Source: Physella acuta (taxonomy: Eukaryota > Mollusca > Gastropoda > Physidae). From it: a DNA stretch of 64,000 bases. The DNA is taken from the NCBI RefSeq assembly GCF_028476545.1, contig NW_026732777.1, positions 198,501-262,500 on the forward strand, given 5' to 3'. Below are positions 33,630 through 45,545 of the stretch, one piece after another (position 1 is the stretch's first letter; each line of letters starts with the position of its first letter). A model generated the notes under the pieces. The model did no database searches, was not told the origin of the DNA, and worked only from the letters and a program-made list of their open reading frames with translations. The position numbers were made by a program, and so were the translations under genes.

Positions 33630-34280
33630 TTCGAGTACAAGGCTTATACCAGACATAAACAGGCACTAGCACTAACACAGAGCCTATAGCACCGTACATA
33701 AACAGGCACTAGCACTAACACAGAGAGCCTCCAGCACCGGACATAAACAGGCACTACCACCAACACAAAGAGCCTCTAGCACCGTGCATAAACAGGCACT
33801 CGCACCAACATAGAGAGCCTATAGCACCGTGCATAAACAGGCACTAGCACCAACATAGAGAGCCTATAGCACCGTGCATAAACAGGCACTAGCACTAACA
33901 TAGTCTCTAGCACCGTGCATAAACAGGCACTAGCACCAACACAGAGCCTATAGCACCGGACATAAACAGGCACTAGCACCAACACAGAGAGCCTCTAGCA
34001 CCGGACATAAACAGGCACTAGCACTAACACAGAGAGCCTCTAGCACCGGACATAAACAGGCACTAGCACTAACACAGAGAGCCTCTAGCACCGGACATAA
34101 ACAGGCACTAGCACCAACATAGAGAGCCTCTAGTACCGGACATAAACAGGCACTACCACTAACATAGAGAGCCTATAGCACCGTACATAAACAGGCACTA
34201 GCACTAACAAAGAGAGCCTCTAGTACCGTACATAAACAGGCACTACCACTAACATAGAGAGCCTATAGCACCGGACAAAG
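33630..34280. repeat. About 45-bp minisatellite
   Basis: About 14 units with AGCACCGTGCATAAACAGGC, ACTAGCACTAACA and AGAGAGCCTCT. Variants GTACAT, GGACAT and GTGCAT alternate among units. Confidence 0.93.
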
Positions 34281-34720
34281 ACAGCTGCAGGTCATACCAT
34301 CACTGCCTTGATGCCCGACCCACCACAGTAGTCGACCCTACCCACACAGGTGAAACATTGATTTAATCAAATTAAATCCCCGCTGCTGAAGAATCAAATC
34401 CCCCCCCCCCCCCCCAAGTTACGTAAACCTACTCTCAACCTAAGAGATCAATATCACTCATGTGACTTAAACGAGAACAGTATTTTACTTTGTGTGGGAA
34501 TAATCACTCGGAAAGTTAACTGACAGATAGGTTTTTAAAAATTATGTTTCTCATTTGACAACTGACGGACTTAAAAGATAGACGGGTCGACCTCGTTTAT
34601 TTTAGTTTATTTTGTAAGAGAAACTTTATTATGTGAATTGGGGCATCTTTTATTTTCAGGGTAAGATTACACACAATTTATTTTCGTCCTAATTACAAAC
34701 ATGTATCAAGACTCTTTTGT
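34281..34720. other. Unique spacer with C-run
   Basis: Contains a C-run near 34400 and AT-rich sequence. No gene is recognised. Confidence 0.5.
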
Positions 34721-37275
34721 GGGTAAAAGCCCAAAACCTAACACCAGACCTGTGAGTAGAGGCCCAAAACCTAACACCAGACCTGTGAGTAGAGGCCCAC
34801 AACCTAACACCAGACCTGTGGGTAGAGGCCCACAACAACACCAGACCTGTGGTAGAGGCCCACAACCTAACACCAGACCTGTGGGTAGAGGTCCACAACG
34901 TAACACCAGACCTGTGAGTAGAGGCCCACAACACTAGACCTGAGGTAGAGGCCCACAACAACACTAGACCTGTGGTAGAGGCCCACAACACCAGACATGT
35001 GGTAGAGGCCCACAACAACAGACCTGTGGCAGAGGCCCACAACAACACTAGACCTGTGGCAGAGGCCCACAACAACACTAGACCTGTGGTAGAGGCCCAC
35101 AACAACACTAGACCTGTGGTAGAGGCCCACAACAACAACAGACATGTGGTAGAGGCCCACAACAACACTAGACCTGTGGTAGAGGCCCACAACACCAGAC
35201 CTGTGGCAGAGGCCCACAACAACACCAGACCTGTGGCAGAGGCCCACAACACCAGACCTGTGGTAGAGGCCCACAACAACACCAGACCTGTGGTAGAGGC
35301 CCACAACAACACCAGACATGAGGTAGAGGCCCACAACACCAGCACTGTGGTAGAGGCCCACAACATCAGACCTGTGGGTAGAGGCCCACACAAGACCTGT
35401 GGTAGAGGCCCACAACAACACCAGACATGAGGTAGAGGCCCACAACACCAGCACTGTGGTAGAGGCCCACAACATCAGACCTGTGGGTAGAGGCCCACAC
35501 AAGACCTGTGGTAGAGGCCCACAACAACACCAGACATGAGGTAGAGGCCCACAACACCAGCACTGTGGTAGAGGCCCACAACATCAGACCTGTGGGTAGA
35601 GGCCCACACAAGACCTGTGGTAGAGGCCCACAACAACACCAGACATGAGGTAGAGGCTCACAACACCAGCACTGTGGTAGAGGCCCACAACATCAGACCT
35701 GTGGGTAGAGGCCCACACAAGACTTGTGGTAGAGGCCCACAAAACCAGACCTGTGGTAGAGGCCCACAACACCAGACCTGTGGTAGAGGCCCACAACACC
35801 AGACCTGTGGCAGAGGCCCACAACAACATCAGACCTGTGGTAGAGGCCCACAACCTAACACCAGACCTGTGGTAGAGGCCCACAACAACACTAGACCTGT
35901 GGTAGAGGCCCACAAAACCAGACCTGTGGTAGAGGCCCACAACAACACCAGACCTGTGGTAGAGGCCCACAAAACCAGACCTGTGGTAGAGGCCCACAAC
36001 AACACTAGACCTGTGGTAGAGGCCCACAACACTAGACCTGTGGTAGAGGCCCACAACACTAGATCTGTGGTAGAGGCCCACAACACCAGACCTGTGGGTA
36101 GAGGCCCACAACACCAGACCTGTGGTAGAGGCCCACAACACCAGACCTGTGGTAGAGGCCCACAACACCAGACCTGTGGTAGAGGCCCACAACACCAGAC
36201 CTGTGGTAGAGGCCCACAACACCACCAGACCTGTGGTAGAAGCCCACAACACCAGACCTGTGGTAGAGGCCCACAACACTAGACCTGTGGTAGAGGCCCA
36301 CAACACCACCAGACCTGTGGTAGAGGCCCACAACACTAGACCTGTGGTAGAGGCCCACAACACCAGACCTGTGGTAGAGGCCCACACTAGACCTGTGGTA
36401 GAGGCCCACAACACCAGACCTGTGGGTAGAGGCCCACAACACCAGACCTGTGGTAGAGGCCCACAACACCAGACCTGTGGTAGAGGCCCACAACAACACC
36501 AGACCTGTGGTAGAGGCCCACAAAACCAGACCTGTGGTAGAGGCCCACAACAACACTAGACCTGTGGTAGAGGCCCACAACACTAGACCTGTGGTAGAGG
36601 CCCACAACACTAGATCTGTGGTAGAGGCCCACAACACCAGACCTGTGGGTAGAGGCCCACAACACCAGACCTGTGGTAGAGGCCCACAACACCAGACCTG
36701 TGGTAGAGGCCCACAACACCAGACCTGTGGTAGAGGCCCACAACACCAGACCTGTGGTAGAGGCCCACAACACCACCAGACCTGTGGTAGAAGCCCACAA
36801 CACCAGACCTGTGGTAGAGGCCCACAACACTAGACCTGTGGTAGAGGCCCACAACACCACCAGACCTGTGGTAGAGGCCCACAACACTAGACCTGTGGTA
36901 GAGGCCCACAACACCAGACCTGTGGTAGAGGCCCACACTAGACCTGTGGTAGAGGCCCACAACACCAGACCTGTGGTAGAGGCCCACAACACTAGACCTG
37001 TGGTAGAGGCCCACAACACCAGACCTGTGGTAGAGGCCCACAACACTAGACCTGTGGTAGAGGCCCACAACACCAGACCTGTGGTAGAGGCACACAACAC
37101 CAGACCTGTGGTAGAGGCCCACAACAACACTAGACCTGTGGTAGAGGCCAACAAAACCAGACCTGTGGTAGAGGCCCACAACTTAACACCAGATAAGGCC
37201 CACAATAACACCATAACTGTGGTACAGGCCCACAACGACCCACCACCATACCTGTGGTAGAGGCCCACAACCCAC
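34721..37275. repeat. 2.5 kb array of 27-bp units
   Basis: About 95 units on the theme CCTGTGGTAGAGGCCCACAA followed by CACCAGA. Units of 27, 30 and 33 bp mix. Each carries TGTGGtagaggcCCACA, a perfect 5-bp stem. Higher-order copying is visible: 36059-36330 recurs 551 bp further right, and a block of about 110 bp with CAACACCAGCACTGTGG recurs four times between 35310 and 35700. Long open frames on both strands (GLVLWASTT or VVEAHNTRP repeats) follow from units being multiples of three. Confidence 0.96.
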
Positions 37276-37434
37276 CACCAGCCCACTCCATCAACAGCAG
37301 GCAGACTTGTGGAGACGATGTATTAAGCCGTCCAAGGGAATTAATCAGTCAGTCCGGCACAAAGCGAGGGATTATGGTTCGTTTTTCACAAAGCCATTTA
37401 GTACAGGGGTCAAGGGTCTGGCTCACAGTGCTAT

Positions 37435-37900
37435 GACAACCCGGCTATAACAACCCATATAGGTCAACCCGTATACAACCCGGCTGTAACAACCCATATA
37501 CAACCCGTCTTTAAAACAACCCATATATGACAACCTATCCACAACCCGGCTATTACAACCCATATAGGTCAACCCATATACAACCCGGCTATTACAACTC
37601 ATATAGGTCAACCAATATACAACCCGGCTATAACAACCCATATAGGTCAACCCTTATACAACCAGGCTATAACAACCCATATATGACAACCCATCTACAA
37701 AAACCCGGCTAAAGCAACCCAGCTTTTACAACCCATCCACAACAAAAGGGCTATAACAACCTATCCAAAACAACCCATCTATGACAACCAATCTACAACA
37801 ACCCGGCTATAAAAACCCATCTAAAACCAACCCATCTACGCCAATCCATTTACAACAACCCAGCTTATAACAACCCATCTTAAACAATCCGGATATAACA
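37435..37900. repeat. CAACCCGGCTATAACAACCC minisatellite
   Basis: About 16 irregular units of 25-40 bp containing CAACCCGGCTATAACAACCC and ATATAGGTCAACCC. Spacing varies and units degrade to the right. Confidence 0.88.
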
Positions 37901-38279
37901 ACCTAGGTATGATACTTGTAAAGTTAGCCGCTTTATTTTTAGTTACCAGTACTTTGGAATGGCTTGATAAACCTAGTGTGCGCGCACTCGCACGCACACA
38001 CACGCACGCACGGAATTAGCCAAGAAAATACACGACTATCTTGGTAATAATGGAAATCAAGTTAGTTATAGTAGAAATAGAATTAAGCAAATTTTAAATA
38101 CTTCCGATTACGGTTCAGGGTTTATAAACTAAATATTAAAAGTACATCAGAAAGAATAGTTTTATTTTGTGTGGATAGGATGGGGAAGTTGGTCTTTGAG
38201 AAAAATCGATAGTCAGTAAGATTTGTGTCGACAAAAGCTGTGCATGACACGTAGATAAGTATGTTAGATATTGGGGTAG

Positions 38280-38280
<1 letters not shown>
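37901..38280. other. Unique AT-rich sequence
   Basis: A CA/CG-rich microsatellite lies near 37980-38010. Nothing else is recognised. Confidence 0.5.

Positions 38281-38361
<81 letters not shown>
38281..38361. repeat. (TA)n microsatellite
   Basis: About 40 uninterrupted TA units. Confidence 0.98.
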
Positions 38362-38362
<1 letters not shown>

Positions 38363-39290
38363 GCAAGCAAGTTATAAATATTTATTTATTTAAGTACAAG
38401 GTGAAAAAAAATCAGAAACAGAAAAGCTGTTAACAGTCAATGCAAGCTCTTGCCAACACAACGTTAGTTAAGTTAGAAGTTTAATTTAAATAAGGGTAAT
38501 GTTAATTCCTAGTTTGGGTATGTAAGTGATGGATATGTTACAAAAATATTTGCAGCGAAATATTTTTAAATGTATATTTCAATTTGTATAATTGAGTTAT
38601 TTTTTAAACATTTTGAATACTACAAAAATGACAGTATTCATGTTATTAATACTGAAAGAGCTGTTAAAGCTAGTTCCCTTAATCTACCAGGAATTATCCC
38701 CCTTTAATGAATAGACTAGTACAGACAGATGACCCGGATAAGGCAGGGGACGCAACCGAACGGGTTTTCCCGTAAGCTCGCGTTCAGCGGTTTCACAATG
38801 GTCGCGTCATTCAACTGTTTCAGTGGATTATTTACCCCGACTCCCACTATACTTGACTAGTTCACTGCGGGGAGTCCATTGTTTCTTAACTCCTACACGT
38901 TTCATTGTTCGTTCTCAGGTGACTGGTGCTTCAAATGTGGCTAATTACTTTCGAGCAGAATACAAACTGCTGATTTTAGCAGGTATAGATAAAATGAAAA
39001 GCCAGTAGCATAGGTAACAGGACGAATGTAACCGTTAACAAAAATTATGTCGTCATTTCATAACTTGTTTTATTTTTAATATTAAACAACTTAGCGTACG
39101 TAATTGTGACAACATATTATTGCGTTCTTTGTGTTATGTTTGTTAAATCATTCAACAGCTGTAAATATTTGCTTACTTAAGTTGGCAACCTACAAATGAA
39201 ATGAATAACTTTTAAGCTAAGATAATCTTTATAAAAGTCATAGATAAAAAAAAAAGGTCCATAATAAATGCACGAGGCGTCTCACACTTT
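38362..39290. other. Unique sequence, one exon-like segment
   Basis: No known protein is recognised. A segment near 38920-38985 has an acceptor-like TTCTCAG and a donor-like GCAGGTAT, with the open reading VTGASNVANYFRAEYKLLILA between them. It is too short and unlike anything known to be called an exon. Confidence 0.3.
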
Positions 39291-39295
39291 TGTAC

Positions 39296-39480
39296 AATAT
39301 ACCCTACATTATACCTTACATTATACCGTACATTATACATATTATACCTTACATTATACCGTACATTATACATTATACCTTACATTATACGTACATTAGA
39401 CCTTACATTATATAATTTATGCTGTAAATTATACCGTACATTATACCTTACATTATACCTTACACTATGCTGCAAATTAT
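39296..39480. repeat. ACATTATACC repeats
   Basis: About 15 units of 10-13 bp alternating CTTACATTATACC and GTACATTATACC. Confidence 0.88.
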
Positions 39481-39888
39481 AATGGTCAAGCGACAGTGGA
39501 CGTGGCTTTTTAAAAACACGTGATCAAAATACCTATTCAAATACGTGAAATCACATATTTGAACCAATACGTTAAATCAAATATTTTAACCAATATTTAG
39601 TCGTGTAAAACAATGTCTGTATCATAATACAAACGATTCCAATATAAACTTAATTATTTCTAAACTACAAACTAATCGCCATGTGATTAAGGGTAAATTA
39701 ATCCAAACACGTTTCAAAACCTTCCAATCACTGAAATCAGATCAATCGGGGGTCAATAAATCAATCACCCAGCTGCAGGGACGGGACCAATCACACAGGA
39801 CCAGTTCGATAGCTCTCCTCAGTCGCATCGCTTCTGGTTTGGGTAAATACGGTAAACACTGGCATATATCGATCTCGGATATTCTGGA
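39481..39888. other. Unique sequence left of the 47-bp array
   Basis: No gene is supported. An open frame of 112 codons from 39683 runs into the array and the LTR, and so is not a natural unit. Confidence 0.45.
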
Positions 39889-39967
39889 GGGGTTGTGGGG
39901 ACATCAACGTTTAGTGAAGAGTTTGGGGCCATTAAAGTTTAGTAGCGATGTAATGTTTAGTAAAGAG
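39889..39967. repeat. 47-bp minisatellite, left remnant
   Basis: GAGTTTGGGGCCATTAAAG and TTTAGTAGCGATGTAATG units continue at 44118. The array was split by the LTR element. Confidence 0.9.
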
Positions 39968-40384
39968 TGTCACAGACTGTATAATTATGTATCCTTATTA
40001 TATTGTGTTTTGCATGAATGAAGAGTACCTGGCTAGCGGAAGGACTGTCTGAGCGATCGTCATGTGTTGTTTCATGCTTTTGGGTGAGATCGCTCATGTA
40101 CGTAAGGGGAGAGAAAGTGGTGAATAAAAGGGAGAGCAAAAAGGTGAACGGGTGTGGTGTGCTAGAACTTGAACCTGAGGACTGTGGCTGTGAATGTAGG
40201 ATGTTACTACGACACTTTGTTTCTTGACTGTGATTGTACTTATACCAGTTGTGACCATGGATTTACTATGGGTCTATTAATTCTCTGTACAAAGTGTAAA
40301 TAAAGTTATTGTTTCACAACTACTGTTGCTCGTATGAGTATATTGAAGAACCCACAATAACAACAAAGAATTCATGTTGTTACA
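39968..40384 (+). repeat. 5' LTR
   Basis: 417 bp with TG...CA ends. AATAAA lies in GTGTAAATAAAGTTATTG near 40298-40312, a likely polyadenylation signal. No difference from the right copy was noticed. Confidence 0.93.
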
Positions 40385-41107
40385 TATGGTGTCAGAAGTG
40401 GAGGCAATAAAGTGATGTTGCTACATTGTATTACTGTTACTTATGATGTCACAAGTGGTTGAAGAATTGGTGCTACATATGTCAGAAATGGAGATATTAC
40501 AGTCTGTGGTCTTCCACTGTTTACCAAGTACGTCAAGTTCTTGAAAGTCATCTATCTACACTCAAGTCAGAAGGGTTGCTGTAGTCAAGTCAGACGTTTT
40601 GTTCAAGTCAAGTCATCAACGTGATAATTTTTATCACCTTATTTCGATATTGTCTCACCAATGTCGAGTAAATATCGTCTGTGTGTTTTTTCTGTTTGGA
40701 TTTAGCCGATCAAGTCTTAGTGTTTCTTTTCTACTGTTTGGATTTAGCTGTTCAAGTTTTTTCTATATGGATTAGCTGTTCAAGTTTTTCTACTGTTTGG
40801 ATTTAGCAGATCAAGTTTATTTTTGTAACTGTTCCTAAACTGTTCCTAAAGATGTCTTATCTAAAACTGGACAAATTTCTACTCTGTAACAGGCTACTAG
40901 AACTATTTTGAATTTTTTCAACTTTTTGGAATCAACAAAGTGAACTATTTTTGTACTATATATGTACTATGAACTTTTCTTGGATTACTAGATGTCTCTA
41001 ATCAACTGAACAAAGCCAGAATACAAGAAAGGGTATTGTAAATTAATTAACATTTATCTATTGTCAACTAATGAATTTATATTTTATGTCATAGAAAATA
41101 TATCAAA

Positions 41108-43024
41108 ATGTCAAATTTTGAAACATATACAGCACTTGTGAAGGAACTTGACATTCCGAAGGAAGACAGGTTGGCATTTATAAAAGAACTACTAAAGAAA
41201 GATGAAGAGAAAGCTGCTAAAGAGAAAGCTGAGAGAAAAGAAGAAGAGAAGGCTAGAGAAGAAAAAGCTGCTAAGGCGAAAGCTGAAGAAAAAGAAGAAG
41301 AGAAGGCTAGGAAGGCAGAAGAGAGGGCTAGGAGGTTAGAGGAAAGGAATTGGAAAATAGAAGATGATGAAAGAAAGCACAAGCATGAAACAGAACTTGA
41401 AGAATATATGGAAATGGCGAGGGCGCAAGGCATTAAGAAGATGAATAAGCAGATAGCCTGGGCAACCAATCGACTTGCAAGAGACATAGAAGAAGCAAAA
41501 GAAGCATGGGACGAAGTACCAGAACAACCCCGACGAGCTCATGGAAATGTATTGAGAGAACTAGATGATGTGATAGAAATAGTGTGTAATAGATCAAGAG
41601 CTATTACAGATATGCATAAAGAAGAAGACATTTCAGAATTAGATAAAGTAGAAGAGACTGTACAACCAAAAGGAAAGCGGAAAAAAAGAAACAGAAAACA
41701 GAGAGCAGATAAAAGGGCTGAAACTATGGAAAAACAAGTTGGCCTACATGAACTAGAATATAAACAAGAACTATTAGAAATGAAAGCTATAACAGACACA
41801 AATGAACCAAAATTAGAAAGTGAACAGACAGAATTTAAAGCAGAACTTGAAGAAGTAAATATTGGCAACCTTTGGAATGAAGAACAGAGTAACATAGTCC
41901 AGGAAGAATTGAAACCCAAGGATAAAACAGAGGTTGAACTTAATAATGATTTAAAGGTGACAGATACATTAGTATGTCTTAAGATTGACTCTTTTTTGAA
42001 TGATACGCAGGTACACGAGAATATTATTGAAAGTTGTATCGTAAGTCCATCAGAGAATGGCAGTCAACAAGAAACAAGTTCATCAGAGAATGGTAGTCAA
42101 AATGATTTAATAAGCCCATCAGTCAATGGCAGTGATGATTTAATAAGTCCATCGGAGAATGGCAGGAATCATGATAAACTAATGATGATTAATGAATCAG
42201 TGAACTTAATAAGCCACAATAAAGAGAACGTACCTATTGAGGAGTTACTTAGAAATCTGGAGTCAAACTTTAAAGAAGATATCCTAGAACTCAAGAATAA
42301 ATTTAACAAAGAAATGGAGAAATTAACACAGAAATTTATGTGTGAATTAGAATCAATAAAGAAGCACAAGGAAGTTAAGAAAGATGAAACAGTAACTAGA
42401 AACTACAATGTCATTAATGCACAGAATGAAAGTAAAAGAAATTTAGCAAATTATGAATACAGTCAACATGTTAATAAGAATGTCATTAATGTCATTAATG
42501 CACAGAATGAAAGAAAAAGAAATTTAGCAAACTATGAATACAGTCACCATGTTTATAAGAAGCCAAAATCTAGATGTTTTTACTGCGGAAAAACAGGTCA
42601 TTACCAAAATCAATGTTGGCATAGGTTGGCAAATCAGAGAAGAAACAATTATGTACACAGAAAGTCATGTGAGAAATACAGTAATTTAAGAAATGTATCA
42701 ACTTCAAATCAGAATAACAAAAGTGTGAATAGGTATACTAATGGAAGTTACCGACGCAACACATATTATGAGAGGCCAAAGCAATGCCATAATATTTATA
42801 TTGAGTTGGTTGATGAACCAAACCAACATACACAAAGCAAGATAACCACTGACGTTGTTCAGAAACCAGAGGAGAATATTAAAACAAATGAAGTAACACA
42901 AGTTACACGAAATCTAGGAAATGATTATGGTAGCACAGCTAAAAGCTACAATTTGAGGGAGAGATGGCATACGGGTCATCGTCAACTGCACGAGAACGAT
43001 TACTCATGCTATAGAGGATGCTAA
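41108..43024 (+). CDS. Gag-like protein of the LTR element
   Basis: A 638-residue open frame. Residues about 30-100 form a long charged coiled coil rich in KAEEKEEEKAR motifs. A middle region (about residues 310-355) repeats SPSENGS. A second predicted helical region, LRNLESNFKEDILELKNKF, follows. Residues 490-503 are a CCHC zinc knuckle, CFYCGKTGHYQNQC, the RNA-binding signature of Gag nucleocapsid. Two near-copies of NVINAQNE-KRNLANYEYS precede the knuckle. The product would package element RNA into virus-like particles. The leader from 40405 to 41107 contains several repeats of TCTACTGTTTGGATTTAGC. Confidence 0.88.
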   Translation: MSNFETYTALVKELDIPKEDRLAFIKELLKKDEEKAAKEKAERKEEEKAREEKAAKAKAEEKEEEKARKAEERARRLEERNWKIEDDERKHKHETELEEYMEMARAQGIKKMNKQIAWATNRLARDIEEAKEAWDEVPEQPRRAHGNVLRELDDVIEIVCNRSRAITDMHKEEDISELDKVEETVQPKGKRKKRNRKQRADKRAETMEKQVGLHELEYKQELLEMKAITDTNEPKLESEQTEFKAELEEVNIGNLWNEEQSNIVQEELKPKDKTEVELNNDLKVTDTLVCLKIDSFLNDTQVHENIIESCIVSPSENGSQQETSSSENGSQNDLISPSVNGSDDLISPSENGRNHDKLMMINESVNLISHNKENVPIEELLRNLESNFKEDILELKNKFNKEMEKLTQKFMCELESIKKHKEVKKDETVTRNYNVINAQNESKRNLANYEYSQHVNKNVINVINAQNERKRNLANYEYSHHVYKKPKSRCFYCGKTGHYQNQCWHRLANQRRNNYVHRKSCEKYSNLRNVSTSNQNNKSVNRYTNGSYRRNTYYERPKQCHNIYIELVDEPNQHTQSKITTDVVQKPEENIKTNEVTQVTRNLGNDYGSTAKSYNLRERWHTGHRQLHENDYSCYRGC

Positions 43025-43700
43025 GATAAATTATCAATTGACAGTTTATTAATATTATACAGTCTGTAACTGTAAAATATGGATATCAAACAATTTGTAT
43101 CAGTAATATAAATTGTGTACTATTTCAAAAGATTGTAAACTGTATTATGTTAAACCTATTCTATACTATTAATTAACAGTGAATAAAGTAAATCAAGTAA
43201 AAGTTAGAGACTATTATTCCGCATAACAATAAGACGGAAGTCTCAATGATGAATTGTGTGTTAGCCATACCTGTGAAAGGCAATGTTGTTGTGTTGTGAC
43301 CTAGATTTGTCTGAAATGGGTCAACTAGGGGAGACAACAAAGTATATTAATCATGCGTCGTAATAACATGCCTTGATGCTAAGGAAGTTTTTTACTACAT
43401 AGGATATAATTATTTAATTCATGAGTGGAATTAAGTCTTTGATAATTTCAACTATGTATTATAGTTTGGTAATTCACTAAACTCATTTGTCTTGTTTATA
43501 CAATTACTTGGTAATTGAAATGTTTTTCTTTCTCATATTTGAATACATTACACATAATGCTTGTGCATTAGTCTACAAAGAATGTATTTTTCCATGTTTT
43601 TTGAGATGTATAAAAATTTTGTTGTCTGGCACATGATCCTGCCCTACCAATATTGTATTTATAAATTTTGTTACACAAAATTTTAATTGAAGGGGGGACG

Positions 43701-44117
43701 TGTCACAGACTGTATAATTATGTATCCTTATTATATTGTGTTTTGCATGAATGAAGAGTACCTGGCTAGCGGAAGGACTGTCTGAGCGATCGTCATGTGT
43801 TGTTTCATGCTTTTGGGTGAGATCGCTCATGTACGTAAGGGGAGAGAAAGTGGTGAATAAAAGGGAGAGCAAAAAGGTGAACGGGTGTGGTGTGCTAGAA
43901 CTTGAACCTGAGGACTGTGGCTGTGAATGTAGGATGTTACTACGACACTTTGTTTCTTGACTGTGATTGTACTTATACCAGTTGTGACCATGGATTTACT
44001 ATGGGTCTATTAATTCTCTGTACAAAGTGTAAATAAAGTTATTGTTTCACAACTACTGTTGCTCGTATGAGTATATTGAAGAACCCACAATAACAACAAA
44101 GAATTCATGTTGTTACA
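43701..44117 (+). repeat. 3' LTR
   Basis: 417 bp, same sequence as the left LTR by eye. It is preceded by the purine-rich tract ending at 43700. Confidence 0.93.
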
Positions 44118-44995
44118 AAGAGTTTGGGCCATCAAAGTTTAGTAGTGATGTAATGTGTTTAGTGAAGAGTTTGGGCCATCAAAGTTTAGTAGTGATGAAA
44201 TGTGTTTAGTGAAGTGTTTGGGTCATCAAAGTTTAGTAAAGATGTAATGTGTTTAGAAGAGTTTTGGGCCATCAAAGTTTAGTAGCGATGTAATGTTTAG
44301 TAAAGAGTTTGGGCCATTAAAGTTTAGTAGCGATGTAATGTTTAGTAAAGAGTTTGGCCATTAAAGTTTAGTAGTGACGTAATGTGTTTAGTAAAGAGTT
44401 TGGGCCATCAAAGTTTAGTAGTGATGTAATGTGTTTAGTAAAGAGTTTAGGGACATTAAAGTTTAGTAGTGATGTAATGTGTTTAGTAAAGAGTTTGGGC
44501 CATTATAGTTTAGTAGTGATGTAATGTGTTTAGTAAAGAGTTTGGGCCATTGAAGTTTAGTACGATGTAATGTGTTTAGTAAAGAGTTTGGTCTATCAAA
44601 GTTTAGTAGTGATGCAATGTGTTTAGTGAAGCGTTTTGGGGCTATCAAAGTTTAGTAGTGATGTAATGTTTAGTAAAGAGTTTGGGGCCATTAAAGTTTA
44701 GTACGATGTAATGTGTTTAGTAGAGAGTTTGGGCCATCAAAGTTCATTTACGATATAATGTTTAGTAAGAGTTTGGGCCATCAAAGTTCATTTACGATAT
44801 AATGTTTAGTAAGAGTTTGGGCCATCAAAGTTTACTTACGATGTAATGTTTAGTAAGAGTTTGGGCCATCAAAGTTTAGTAGTGATGTAATGTGTTTAGT
44901 AGAGAGTTTGGGCCATCAATGTTTGGTAAAGATGTAATGTGTTTAGTAAAGAATTTGTTCCAAAGTTCAGTAGTGATGTAATGTGTTTAGTAACG
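44118..44995. repeat. 47-bp minisatellite, main part
   Basis: About 18 units with GAGTTTGGGCCATCAAAG, TTTAGTAGTGATGTAATG and TGTTTAGTAAA, modal length 47 bp with shorter variants. It continues the remnant at 39889-39967 across the LTR insertion. Confidence 0.95.
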
Positions 44996-45079
44996 ACGTA
45001 GCGTGTGTTTAACTATTACATACATCGCCAATCAATAAAAAAAATTAAGTACCCACAATTTTATTACTAAACCAATCGT

Positions 45080-45118
45080 AATTAAAAAAAACAAAGTACT
45101 CAGTATACGAGAAAGTAT
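45080..45118 (+). mobile_element. End fragment of the 0.7 kb interspersed repeat
   Basis: CAGTATACGAGAAAGTATAA resembles the right end of the copies at 14726-15505 and 47876-48573. No further homology was seen. Confidence 0.4.
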
Positions 45119-45159
45119 AAATGACTTAATCGATACAATTCAATATTCAGTGGGACGCT

Positions 45160-45545
45160 GGAAGGTAGTGTGGGTTGTCCGATGGTACAGTGGGTTGTTC
45201 AAAGGTACAGTGGGTTGTTCAAAGGTACAGTGGGTTGTTCAAAGGTACAGTGGGTTGTTCAAAGGTACAGTGGGTTGTTCAAAGGTACAGTGGGTTGTTC
45301 AAAGGTACAGTGGGTTGTTCAAAGGTACAGTGGGTTGTTCAAAGGTACAGTGGGTTGTTCAAAGGTACAGTGGGTTGTTCAAAGGTACAGTGGGTTGTTC
45401 AAAGGTACAGTCTGTTGTTCAAAGGTACAGTGGGTTGTTCAAAGGTACAGTCTGTTGTTCAAAGGTACAGTCTGTTGTTCAAACGTACAGTGGGTTGTTC
45501 AAAGGTAGAATGGTTTGTTCAAAAGAAGAATGGGTTGCTCAAATG
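45160..45545. repeat. 20-bp minisatellite array
   Basis: About 19 units of CAGTGGGTTGTTCAAAGGTA. The first 12 or so are identical; later ones change to CAGTCTGTTG and then degrade. Because 20 is not a multiple of three, all three plus frames stay open and give the same peptide repeat out of register. Confidence 0.97.

Larger units (their letters stand above)
39968..44117 (+). mobile_element. LTR retrotransposon, 4150 bp, gag only, Ty3/Gypsy-like
   Basis: Two 417-bp direct repeats (39968-40384 and 43701-44117) begin TGTCACAG and end GTTACA. They are flanked by the 5-bp duplication AAGAG (39963-39967 and 44118-44122). Three bases after the left LTR stands TGGTGTCAGAAGTGG (40387-40401), which fits a primer-binding site for leucine tRNA. 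A purine tract (GAAGGGGGGACG) precedes the right LTR. The only long gene is gag with a CCHC knuckle; no protease, reverse transcriptase, RNase H or integrase is recognised. The two LTRs look identical by eye, so insertion is very recent. It must be mobilised by enzymes from elsewhere. The Gypsy assignment rests on primer site, duplication length and gag type. Confidence 0.92.

Noticed and set aside
34689-37286. Long open frames on both strands (up to 299 codons) with GLVLWASTT or VVEAHNTRP repeats
   Set aside because: They arise because the 27-bp units are multiples of three and free of stops. Several overlapping frames are equally long, with no gene context.
38900-38990. Possible host exon reading VTGASNVANYFRAEYKLLILA
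   Set aside because: Acceptor- and donor-like words flank it, but it is short and isolated and resembles no known protein.
39683-40021. 112-codon plus open frame
   Set aside because: It crosses from unique DNA through the 47-bp array into the LTR, so it cannot pre-date the insertion and has no homology.
41089-41919. Minus-strand open frames opposite gag
   Set aside because: They are serine/phenylalanine-rich shadows of the lysine/glutamate-rich gag strand.
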